Source of the DNA: CBDCUW01 sp965222745
GTDB lineage: Bacteria > Planctomycetota > Planctomycetia > Pirellulales > Pirellulaceae
Assembly: GCA_965222745.1 (NCBI GenBank)
Contig: CBDCUW010000005.1
Location: 1,116,001 to 1,180,000 of the forward strand
Direction of reading: 5' to 3'
Length of the DNA: 64,000 bases
A program made the position numbers and the translations under genes. A model generated the notes under the pieces. It was not told the DNA's origin and made no database searches. It saw only the letters and a list, made by a program, of their open reading frames with translations. This document shows, one piece after another, positions 18,933-27,227 of the stretch (positions are counted from its first letter, which is position 1; each line of letters starts with the position of its first letter).

Positions 18933-19727
18933 ATGATCCAATCGCGTACTTCTCTTCTGTTGTCGCTCTGTTTCTTTGCCATCACTTTGTCCGGCCGCTG
19001 CCCTGCGGACGAAGCTGGCGGCAAGTGGATTCAGATGTTCAATGGGAAAAACCTGGATGGCTGGATCCCCAAGATTCGCTATCACGACATGGGGGTGAAC
19101 CATGCCGATACGTTTCGAGTCGAAGACGGATTGTTGACAGTCAGCTACGACGGTTACGACCAGTTCGATGAAACGTTTGGGCACCTGTTTTACAAGGACG
19201 ATTTTTCGCACTACCGCATGCGGGTCGAGTATCGCTTTGTCGGCCAGCAGTGCGCGGGAGGACCGGGATGGGCGATTCGCAACAGCGGCGTGATGCTTCA
19301 CGGCGAACGCCCCGACACCATGACCAAGGACCAGAAGTTTCCCACTTCGATCGAGGTCCAGTTGCTCGGCGGTGACGGCCAGGAGAAACGTACCAACGCC
19401 AATCTTTGCACGCCGGGAACCAACGTGGTGATGAACGGAGAACTGTTCAGGCCGCATTGCACAAAATCGTCTTCCCAAACCTACCACGGCCAGCAGTGGG
19501 TGACGGTCGAAATCGAAGTGCGCGGAAACAAGCTTGTCAAACACATCATCGACGGCGAAACGGTGCTGGAATACACCCAGCCGCAACTGGATGATCGCGA
19601 TGAGCACGCAAAGAAGCTGGCCGACAAGCAAGGCACACTGATGCTGGACAAAGGAAGCATCTCGTTGCAATCGGAAAGCCATCCCATTCAATTCCGCAAA
19701 GTGGAATTGTTGGTGCTGAAGCCGTAA
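18933..19727 (+). CDS. Secreted DUF1080 / 3-keto-disaccharide hydrolase family protein
   Basis: The 264-residue protein has a signal peptide (about 1-25, SLCFFAITLSGRCPADE) and one concanavalin-like jelly-roll domain with the family start MFNGKNLDGW. Later landmarks are YRMRVEYRF, AIRNSGVMLHG and SLQSESHPIQFRKVELL. Family members hydrolyse 3-keto-disaccharides or bind sugars. It is divergent from the TIM-barrel isomerase gene, with 136 bases between the starts, suggesting shared control. Confidence 0.9.
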   Translation: MIQSRTSLLLSLCFFAITLSGRCPADEAGGKWIQMFNGKNLDGWIPKIRYHDMGVNHADTFRVEDGLLTVSYDGYDQFDETFGHLFYKDDFSHYRMRVEYRFVGQQCAGGPGWAIRNSGVMLHGERPDTMTKDQKFPTSIEVQLLGGDGQEKRTNANLCTPGTNVVMNGELFRPHCTKSSSQTYHGQQWVTVEIEVRGNKLVKHIIDGETVLEYTQPQLDDRDEHAKKLADKQGTLMLDKGSISLQSESHPIQFRKVELLVLKP

Positions 19728-19734
19728 TCCACGG

Positions 19735-19817
19735 TAGGCCGACTTGTCCCCAAGTCGGCGAGCGCACCTGCCGCTGCTGCACCTACAGGTCCCGCCGACT
19801 TGGGGACAAGTCAGCCC
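19735..19817. repeat. Dispersed palindrome, GTAGGCC family, copy 4
   Basis: The left arm starts GTAGGCCGACTTGTCCCC and the right arm ends GGGGACAAGTCAGCC, around a 33-base centre. It starts eight bases after the stop of the DUF1080 gene. Confidence 0.88.
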
Positions 19818-19922
19818 GCGATTTAGTGAAATTTGCGCCGATTCGCGTTATGCTGGCGCGTTCGTCTGAGTGCGAGCGACATGTCGCTGGCCTTTTCGCT
19901 CATTGTTTGAAGGTGCTCGGCC

Positions 19923-21005
19923 ATGGATCACGATCCTCTGCAAGTTGATGCTCCCCCCAGCGAGTTTCATTCGCTGGTACCCGAGGAGGCTCGGATGGCC
20001 GATCGGGATATCGAACTTGCCCGAGTGCTGGTGAAAGCTCACCGGAAACTGACCAAAGAGATCGGCAAACGGATCGTGGGTCAAACGGAGGTGATCGATC
20101 AACTGCTGATCGCCATCCTGGCCCGTGGACATTGCCTGCTGGAAGGTGTGCCGGGATTGGCCAAGACACTGATGGTTCGTTCGCTTGCCGAGGCGATCGA
20201 ATTGACCTTTCGCCGCATCCAGTTCACGCCCGACTTGATGCCCGCCGACATCACCGGCACCGACATCATTCAAGAGGACTCTGTCACCAACAGCCGGCAA
20301 CTGGTGTTTGAAAAAGGGCCGATTTTTTCGCAGATGCTGTTGGCCGACGAGATCAATCGGACGCCTCCGAAAACCCAAGCCGCGCTGCTGGAGGCGATGC
20401 AGGAACACTCGGTGACCGTCGGCGGCCGAACTTACCCGTTGGACGAACCCTTTTTCGTGTTGGCGACCCAAAATCCGATCGAACAGGAAGGCACTTACCC
20501 GCTTCCCGAAGCCCAGCGAGACCGATTCCTGTTGCACGTGAAGGTGAAGTACCCAAGTCGCGCTCAAGAAAAACAGATCATCGAACAGACCACCGGGTCG
20601 GCCGAAGGGGAGATCCGGCCCGTGCTGACCGGCCAACACATTTTGGCTTGCCAGCAGATCGTGCGCAAGGTTCCGGTGCCTGATCACGTGTTGGAGTTCG
20701 TGTTGGACCTGGTCCGCAAAAGCCGTCCGGAAGAGGACGAGGCGTTGCCGCTGGTTCGCCAGTATGTCGAATGGGGTCCTGGTCCGCGAGCGGCGCAGTG
20801 CCTGGTGATGGGGGCCAAAGTTCGCTCGCTGTTGAAGGGTCGCTACCACGTGACCGCCGATGATGTCCATGCCTTGGCAGCGCCGGTGCTGAGGCATCGA
20901 ATCGTTCCCACATTCAATGCCGAATCGCAGGGAATCACGGTCGACGAGATCATTCGGCAAATCGTGGCGGCTGTCTCCGGCGGCAAAGAGCTTCCGTTGA
21001 TCTAA
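19923..21005 (+). CDS. moxR: MoxR-family AAA+ ATPase
   Basis: The 360-residue protein is a MoxR-type AAA+ ATPase, a chaperone-like activator usually encoded with DUF58 and VWA proteins. Walker A is GVPGLAKT (75-82) and Walker B LLADEINR (139-146). Sensor-type motif FVLATQNPIEQEGTYPLPEA follows, with a lid domain after about 260. Two starts are plausible: ATG 19923 with GAAGGT upstream, or ATG 19995 with a strong GAGGAGG five bases upstream. The second would give 336 residues beginning MADRDIEL. It is first in an operon with DUF58, BatA-like and VWA genes. Confidence 0.93.
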   Translation: MDHDPLQVDAPPSEFHSLVPEEARMADRDIELARVLVKAHRKLTKEIGKRIVGQTEVIDQLLIAILARGHCLLEGVPGLAKTLMVRSLAEAIELTFRRIQFTPDLMPADITGTDIIQEDSVTNSRQLVFEKGPIFSQMLLADEINRTPPKTQAALLEAMQEHSVTVGGRTYPLDEPFFVLATQNPIEQEGTYPLPEAQRDRFLLHVKVKYPSRAQEKQIIEQTTGSAEGEIRPVLTGQHILACQQIVRKVPVPDHVLEFVLDLVRKSRPEEDEALPLVRQYVEWGPGPRAAQCLVMGAKVRSLLKGRYHVTADDVHALAAPVLRHRIVPTFNAESQGITVDEIIRQIVAAVSGGKELPLI

Positions 21006-21037
21006 CCTTGACCAAGGGTGGAGGGGAGGATTTTGTC

Positions 21038-21946
21038 GTGACCGATCTGATCAGTGCCGAAGACCGTGGACATACAGCAGGGCTTCAACTCTTTGCTCGA
21101 CAAGTGGTCGAAGGGTTTTGTGGCGGCCTGCACCGATCGCCTCACAAAGGTATCTCGGTCGAATTCAAACAGCATCGCCAATATGTTCACGGCGACGAAA
21201 TCCGTCACCTGGATTGGCGAGTCTTCGGAAAGACCGATCGGTTTTACATTCGCGAGTACGAGGAAGAAACCAACCTCCGCAGCACATTGCTGCTGGATTG
21301 CAGCGGATCGATGGGTTACGAGGCAGCTTCGTCGCAAGGCCCGAAAACGACCAAGTTGCAGTATGCCAGCAGGCTTGCTGCCTGTTTTGCCTACCTGATG
21401 CTCGGCCAACAAGACAGCGTCGGTGTTGCCACCTTCGACGATCGGATTCGCGAGATCGTTCCGAACCGCTCGACGCCCAGCCATCTGCAGTCGCTGGTCG
21501 ACGTGATGGAGCGCTGCGAGGCGGGCGGCGAAGGTGATATCGGCGAAGTGCTGGGCCTGCTGTCGGCCAAACTGGGGCGCCGAGGCCTGGTGGTGATCCT
21601 GAGCGACTGTTTTGGCGACGCCGATTCGTTGCTGAAAGGGCTGGCCCAGCTGAGGCATTATCGCCACGAAGTGATCATCTTTCAGATCTGGGATCGTGAC
21701 GAGCTTGAATTCCCATTCAAACAATGGACCCGTTTTGATTGTTTGGAAATGGAAGGCTTGAAGCAGATGGTGGACCCGGCCCACATGCGGTCCGCGTACA
21801 TGGAAAATCTGGCACGATTTCGCGACGAGTTGCAGCAAATTTGTAATCGCACCCGAATCGACCTGGTGCCGATGATCACCGACCAGCCCTACGCCAAGGC
21901 TTTGGCAAGCTACGTGGCAAGCCGCTCGCGAAAGCGACGGAGATAA
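21038..21946 (+). CDS. DUF58 domain protein (VWA-like)
   Basis: The 302-residue protein has the DUF58 landmark HQYVHGDEIRHLDWRVFGKTD-type segment (VHGDEIRHLDWRVFGKTD) and a VWA-like metal site DCSGSMGY. Its C-terminal half is an alpha/beta VWA fold. I chose GTG 21038 because AGGGGAGGA lies eight bases upstream; a TTG at 21008 lacks one. DUF58 proteins partner with MoxR ATPases. The start lies 32 bases after the moxR stop. Confidence 0.9.
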   Translation: MTDLISAEDRGHTAGLQLFARQVVEGFCGGLHRSPHKGISVEFKQHRQYVHGDEIRHLDWRVFGKTDRFYIREYEEETNLRSTLLLDCSGSMGYEAASSQGPKTTKLQYASRLAACFAYLMLGQQDSVGVATFDDRIREIVPNRSTPSHLQSLVDVMERCEAGGEGDIGEVLGLLSAKLGRRGLVVILSDCFGDADSLLKGLAQLRHYRHEVIIFQIWDRDELEFPFKQWTRFDCLEMEGLKQMVDPAHMRSAYMENLARFRDELQQICNRTRIDLVPMITDQPYAKALASYVASRSRKRRR

Positions 21947-21995
21947 CACTGCCGCAACGGTCCCGCGGCGGCGAATCGAGGAAGATGAGAACCGA

Positions 21996-24302
21996 ATGAC
22001 CTTTTTGAACGTCACTTTAGCGATCGGCGCCGCCGCATCCGGGATCCCCGTGGTGATCCACCTGCTGAATCGACGACGCTTTGACGTGGTCCGCTGGGGA
22101 GCGATGCACCTGATCACTCCCATCCTTCGCACCAATCGAAGGCGCATTCGATTGGAACAACTGATTCTGTTGTTGATGCGAATGGCGATCCTGGCGTTGC
22201 TTGCCCTTTGCATGGCCGGCCCGGTGCTGACCGGTTGGCATGCCCTATCGGGAAACGCAAAGACCTCGTTGGCTCTGTTGTTTGACAATAGCTATTCCAT
22301 GGATGCCGCTTCCGGAGCCGCCACCGGTGTCGAACTTGCCAAGCGAAATGCGATTCAATTGATCGAGCATCAGCCTCGCGGATCGGACGTGGCTGTTTCG
22401 TTGATGGCCGGTGGGAAAGTGCTGGGATCGACCTCCCCCACCACCAACCGAAAACGTTCCGGCCGGGACATCGGTGAACTGCCCGCCGGATTTGGTCCCG
22501 CCGATGTGACGGGTGCTTTTGAACATGCGACCCGCTCGCTGACCAAGATGCAGCACGCCAAACGGGACCTGGTGATCGTCAGCGATTTTCAAGCGGGCGA
22601 CTGGGCAGGCGAAGCGTCACCCGCATTGGAAAAGGCAACCGAGCTGATCGATGCGATGCCGATTCGACCCACGGTCACCCTGATGCAGGTGGGTGTCGGC
22701 GCGACCGACAACGTGAGTATTCAATCGATCGAATTGTCGCCCGCCGTGGTCGCGGTCGATCAACAAGTCAATATCCGAGTGAACTTGCGCAACCACGGGG
22801 AAGTTCCTTATCCGGGAATTCGAGTCCAATTGCAAGTCGACGGCATCGATCGGCATTCGGAAACGATCCATCTGGGTGGTCGAGAAGATGGGCAGCTGTT
22901 GTTTCAGCACACGTTTGCCGATCCCGGATCGCACGTCGTCCAGGTTCGCGCCGAAGCGGACGCCTTGACGTTGGACAACCGTTTTCTTGCCGCCGTTGCG
23001 GTGTGGGATCGGCTGCCGGTGTTGCTGGTCGATGGCGATCCCGACGATGATCCGTTGAAGGCCGAAACGGGATTTTTGCAGCTTGCGCTCAGCCCGTTCC
23101 TGACCGCGGCCAGCATGCCGGAAACCGTCGCAGACGAAACGTTGCCGCGAGCCGATCTGTTGGATGCGCGCGTCGTCAACCACACGCAGCTGAGCGATGA
23201 TGATTTCGACGACGCGCGAGTGGTCGTGCTTGCCAATGTTCCGCGCCTCAGCAGCCAGCAACTGGATGCCGTGAAGGAGTTTGTTCAGCGCGGCAACTCG
23301 TTGTTGGTCTTTCCCGGCGACCGAGTCGATACCGATTGGTATCAACAGCAGATGTGTGAGCATTCAGGTTTGATCGGAATGACATTCGGTGAGTTCCAGA
23401 CACCGGCGTCGGTCGCCAATGGGCGCCGGGTTGCCCCCAACATCGATACCGATCCCGTTGACGCCGTTTCCGAAGGCCAGCCCGCAACCGGCGAAGGTAC
23501 GTCGCAGCGACAGACCGTTGCGATTGCCGAGGCGCAAATCGATCATCCCGCGCTACAGCTGTTCAACGATTCTCGTCACGGCAAGCTCTCCGATGCAAAA
23601 ATGGTTTCGTGGTATCGGTTGTTCACTCCCACTTTGCCTGAACATCCCGATGGCCGCGGAACCAACGTGGCCCTGCGGCTGGAAAATGGCGATCCGTTGT
23701 TGGTCGAAAACGGCTACGGCAAGGGACGGGTCATCGTTTGTTCGACTACCTGCGACGATGCCTGGAACAACATGCCGGCGCGGCCGTTTTATCTGCCGTT
23801 GATGCAGCGGCTTGTCACCTACCTGGCGACCGCCGTCGAACCGCGCCGCAATCTTTCGGTGGGCCAAACGATCGTCGCCCAAGTGCCGCCCGATACTGGA
23901 CCAGTTGTCATCACCCGTCCCGACGGTAAGCAGGTCGAAGTCCATGATCGCCCCGATGGCAACCGCGAAATCGTCGAGTACTCATCCACCGAGCAGGAGG
24001 GACTGTACACGTTGCAGGCCGCATCCCTTCCCGCCATGCACTATGCAGTCGTTGCGCCGCGAACCGAATCGGAATTGGAATTGCTGGATCAGGACCAATT
24101 AGGTTCGCTGGCCCAGTCGCTTGGCGCGACCGTGGTGAAGTCGACGGACGAATTCATCCAGCAGGATTCTCGGCGTCGATACGGACGCGTGATCTGGCGA
24201 TACTTGTATTGGGCGATGCTTTGCCTGGTGGTGTCCGAAATTTTGCTGCAACAGCTTTTTTCGGGTCTCTCGTTCCGTCAACCGAGCCCGGATTATTCAT
24301 GA
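21996..24302 (+). CDS. BatA-like membrane protein with VWA domain
   Basis: The 768-residue protein has an N-terminal aerotolerance-type double membrane segment: GIPVVIHLLNRRRFDVVRWG, then LEQLILLLMRMAILALLALC. A VWA-like domain follows with metal site DNSYS (about residue 91). CARDB-like beta domains come next (PAVVAVDQQVNIRVNLRN), then a glutamine-amidotransferase-like segment. A C-terminal membrane helix (WRYLYWAMLCLVVSEILLQQ) ends the protein. In Bacteroides the Bat proteins form a MoxR-linked stress complex; the planctomycete role is unproven. Confidence 0.87.
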   Translation: MTFLNVTLAIGAAASGIPVVIHLLNRRRFDVVRWGAMHLITPILRTNRRRIRLEQLILLLMRMAILALLALCMAGPVLTGWHALSGNAKTSLALLFDNSYSMDAASGAATGVELAKRNAIQLIEHQPRGSDVAVSLMAGGKVLGSTSPTTNRKRSGRDIGELPAGFGPADVTGAFEHATRSLTKMQHAKRDLVIVSDFQAGDWAGEASPALEKATELIDAMPIRPTVTLMQVGVGATDNVSIQSIELSPAVVAVDQQVNIRVNLRNHGEVPYPGIRVQLQVDGIDRHSETIHLGGREDGQLLFQHTFADPGSHVVQVRAEADALTLDNRFLAAVAVWDRLPVLLVDGDPDDDPLKAETGFLQLALSPFLTAASMPETVADETLPRADLLDARVVNHTQLSDDDFDDARVVVLANVPRLSSQQLDAVKEFVQRGNSLLVFPGDRVDTDWYQQQMCEHSGLIGMTFGEFQTPASVANGRRVAPNIDTDPVDAVSEGQPATGEGTSQRQTVAIAEAQIDHPALQLFNDSRHGKLSDAKMVSWYRLFTPTLPEHPDGRGTNVALRLENGDPLLVENGYGKGRVIVCSTTCDDAWNNMPARPFYLPLMQRLVTYLATAVEPRRNLSVGQTIVAQVPPDTGPVVITRPDGKQVEVHDRPDGNREIVEYSSTEQEGLYTLQAASLPAMHYAVVAPRTESELELLDQDQLGSLAQSLGATVVKSTDEFIQQDSRRRYGRVIWRYLYWAMLCLVVSEILLQQLFSGLSFRQPSPDYS

Positions 24303-24307
24303 TCAAT

Positions 24308-24446
24308 GTAGGCCGTAACAAGCAAGCCCTTACGGTGCCGGAACTTCGGTCGCCTGCAGGAAGTTTTTTTGTCTCCCGCGCTGCTCGCAAGTACGAACCG
24401 GCTTGCGCGCAGTTACGGCACGGTTTTGCGACCTCGGTCCGGCCTA
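24308..24446. repeat. Imperfect palindromic intergenic element (GTAGGCC...GGCCTAC ends)
   Basis: Terminal GTAGGCCG (from 24308) and CCGGCCTAC (to 24446), with internal inverted pieces CCTTACGGTGCCGG and CAGTTACGGCACGG. It fills most of the gap between two genes of the MoxR operon. It shares the terminal motif, but not the core, with the commoner GTAGGCC family. Confidence 0.6.
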
Positions 24447-24489
24447 CGCGAATCATCCGGGCTAGCCCACCGACAGGAGAGGCGAAGCG

Positions 24490-27216
24490 ATGGAATTGAG
24501 TTTCGAAGGGGACATCAACGTTTGGGTGGGACTTGCCGTCGCGCTGGTCGCCGCGGTGGCCATTTTTCGCCTCTACCGCCGTGAGACTCGCTATCGTTCC
24601 GAAAGATACGCGCCCTTGCTTCCGCTGCTGCGCTGCGCCGCGGTGGCGATGATCGTGTTGATGTTGACCGGGCCGGTGCTGCGAGGAAGCGTGGGCGTTG
24701 CCGATCTTTCGCGTGTGATCGTGTTCGTCGATAGTTCCAAGAGCATGGGGCTTACCGATGCCACGATGCCAACCGATCGCAAAATGCTCAGCGCCCGGCG
24801 GCTTGGTTGGATCGACAGCACGGAGGTGGACACGTCTCTTTACGATGCGGCGCAGCTACTGGCTTCGGTTGTCAAACCGTCCGAGGGAACTCCGCCGGAC
24901 GAAACGTTGCGACACTACCGCCGATTCGTTCGCGCCGCAATCGACACGTTGTCGGACGACGATCCCTACAAAGAACAATTGGTCGCGGAGCTTTCGCAGC
25001 CGCTGGACAAGATCGCTGATTCAGACGGTCGTTCGATGACCGACGCGCCGCTAAGCGAACAGCTGCAACGTTTGCAGGTTTCCGCTCAGTCATGGCGAAG
25101 TCGTCTGGAATCGGAGTATCGACAACGTGCCGGTCAGACAAGTCCGTCCGATTCGAAAATGAACGACCTGTCCAATCGCCTGGACGAACTGAGTCGTTGG
25201 CAACGAGCTGAAGCGGCGCTATTGGATGATCAAGATTCGTTGCTTGCATCGCTGGCGGGCAGCCATCATGTCGATCTGTTAGCCATTTCCGGCAACCTTA
25301 GCGACAGCGAAACAGTTCGGCTTTGGCAACCGCTTCAACAAGACGACTTTCCCGATTCGTTCGATCCTCACCAGCCGATCGGTCCCAAGACCGACCTGGT
25401 AAGCCAAATCGATTCGCTCGTCGGACAACTGCCAACATCGCAGCGATTGGCGGTTGTGTTGATGAGCGACGGACAGCACAACCGTCAGCACGCTGGCGCA
25501 GCGAGTCCGCTGCATCTGGCCCGGTTGCTCGGGCGGCGAGGAGTACCGATCTTTCCGGTGGGATTTGGCGCCCTGGAACCGCCGGCCGACCTGGCGGTGC
25601 TTGGAGTGCAGACGCCCGAAGCGGTCTTTGCCGATGACCGGGTCAAAGGCGATATCCTGATCAAGGACAACATGCCGCCTGGCCAGCCGATGCAGATCAA
25701 CATCGATATCGAAGGACAGAACGTTTGGAGCCGGCAGTTGACGACCGGCGGTCGCACGCCGCGAAACGCCGAATTCGATTTTCCGATCAAAGACCTGGTC
25801 GAAAACCGGCTTGCCGAATCGGTGGGCGATGCCGATTCGATCAGCATGCCGCTGACGATGACGGTGAGTATCGAGCCGGTCGAAGGCGAAACGCGGGATG
25901 ACAACAATTCGTACCAGGCCAACGTACGAGCCATCACGCGGCCGCGTCGGGCGCTGTTGATTGACGGCCGGCCACGGTGGGAATTTCGATACCTGCGAAA
26001 CCTGCTTGACCGCGACGATCATTGGCAAGTCAACCAGGTGTTGGCACGAGGCAGCGGTGGACGAATGATTTTGCCGCGAGGCAATCGCGATGGTGCGTTC
26101 CCGGCGGATCGCAACCAATTGTTTACTTATGACGTGATCGTCCTGGGGGAAGTATCCGCGTCCGCCTTTGATGATCGTGAACTCGATTGGATCCACCAGT
26201 TCGTGGCCAGTGGCGGCGGCGGGCTGATGTTGATCGACGGCTTGCGGGGCAAACTGCGAAGTCATTCCGATTCGCCTTTGAAAACACTCTTCCCGATCCG
26301 CTGGACCGCCAACCACTCCGCCGGACTGCGCAATACAGCTCTGAATTTGACCGATCGCGGCCGCGCGACCGCGGCACTGGCGTTTGACGGCGACAGTGAC
26401 CAATCAACCATCCAGTGGAGCCAGCTTCCGCCGCCGCGGTGGATCGCTCCGGTCGAGGCGCTGCCGGGTTGCGAAACCTTGGTCGCCGCCGCCAATGCCG
26501 ACCAGATGACCCCGGCATTGGTGATGCGCCGCTACGGCGCCGGAACGGTTTTGTACAGCGGCTTTGATGATTCGTGGCGGTGGCGATATGAAGTTGGTGA
26601 CGAGTACCACGGGCGATATTGGAATCAGATCGCATCGTTCATCATGGAATCTCCCTATGCGATCCACGATCGATTCGTCTCCATCGATACCGGAGGGTTC
26701 ACCTATCAACCAGGCGAATCGGCGAATCTGAAGGTTCGATTGCGCGACCAGCGCGGACAACCGATCGTCAATGCCAAAGCCGACGCGATCTTGTATCGTG
26801 ACGATTCGGTGGTAGCAACCGTTCCGCTGCAAGGAGCAGCCGAAAGCGGCGGCGTGTTGCGAGGTACAACCAAACCGCTGGATCCGGGCAGCTATCAAGT
26901 CGGGATCCGAACTGATCGATTCAGCGAAGAGGTGTCGGATGTGCGAGCAGAGTTTGTGGTGCTGGGCGATACTTCAGGCGAACTCAGCGTGCTGTCGTGC
27001 AATGAGGAACTGCTTCGGCAGATGGCCGAACTTTCAGGCGGACAATACCTTCGTGAGGAAGACGTCGCGCGGTTGCCCGATTTGCTGGCCCCGCAAGCGG
27101 ACGGAAAAGACGAGGTGGCCGAATTGGCGCTGTGGCGAAGTTGGTACTGGTTCCTTCCACTGGTAGGGTTGTTCACCATGGAATGGTTGCTTCGAAAACG
27201 AATGGGATTGATGTAG
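24490..27216 (+). CDS. Large membrane VWA / glutamine-amidotransferase-like protein
   Basis: The 908-residue protein has two N-terminal membrane helices (about 10-28 and 45-66) and a VWA metal site DSSKS (about residue 81). An inserted helical segment follows. A second domain contains LLIDGRPRWEFRYLRNLL, typical of membrane proteins with a degenerate glutamine-amidotransferase fold. A C-terminal membrane helix (WYWFLPLVGLFTMEWLLRKR) ends it. AGGAGAGG lies about seven bases before the ATG. It is the second VWA membrane protein of the operon and probably forms a heteromeric complex with the BatA-like protein. Confidence 0.87.
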   Translation: MELSFEGDINVWVGLAVALVAAVAIFRLYRRETRYRSERYAPLLPLLRCAAVAMIVLMLTGPVLRGSVGVADLSRVIVFVDSSKSMGLTDATMPTDRKMLSARRLGWIDSTEVDTSLYDAAQLLASVVKPSEGTPPDETLRHYRRFVRAAIDTLSDDDPYKEQLVAELSQPLDKIADSDGRSMTDAPLSEQLQRLQVSAQSWRSRLESEYRQRAGQTSPSDSKMNDLSNRLDELSRWQRAEAALLDDQDSLLASLAGSHHVDLLAISGNLSDSETVRLWQPLQQDDFPDSFDPHQPIGPKTDLVSQIDSLVGQLPTSQRLAVVLMSDGQHNRQHAGAASPLHLARLLGRRGVPIFPVGFGALEPPADLAVLGVQTPEAVFADDRVKGDILIKDNMPPGQPMQINIDIEGQNVWSRQLTTGGRTPRNAEFDFPIKDLVENRLAESVGDADSISMPLTMTVSIEPVEGETRDDNNSYQANVRAITRPRRALLIDGRPRWEFRYLRNLLDRDDHWQVNQVLARGSGGRMILPRGNRDGAFPADRNQLFTYDVIVLGEVSASAFDDRELDWIHQFVASGGGGLMLIDGLRGKLRSHSDSPLKTLFPIRWTANHSAGLRNTALNLTDRGRATAALAFDGDSDQSTIQWSQLPPPRWIAPVEALPGCETLVAAANADQMTPALVMRRYGAGTVLYSGFDDSWRWRYEVGDEYHGRYWNQIASFIMESPYAIHDRFVSIDTGGFTYQPGESANLKVRLRDQRGQPIVNAKADAILYRDDSVVATVPLQGAAESGGVLRGTTKPLDPGSYQVGIRTDRFSEEVSDVRAEFVVLGDTSGELSVLSCNEELLRQMAELSGGQYLREEDVARLPDLLAPQADGKDEVAELALWRSWYWFLPLVGLFTMEWLLRKRMGLM

Positions 27217-27227
27217 GTGATTTAAAC

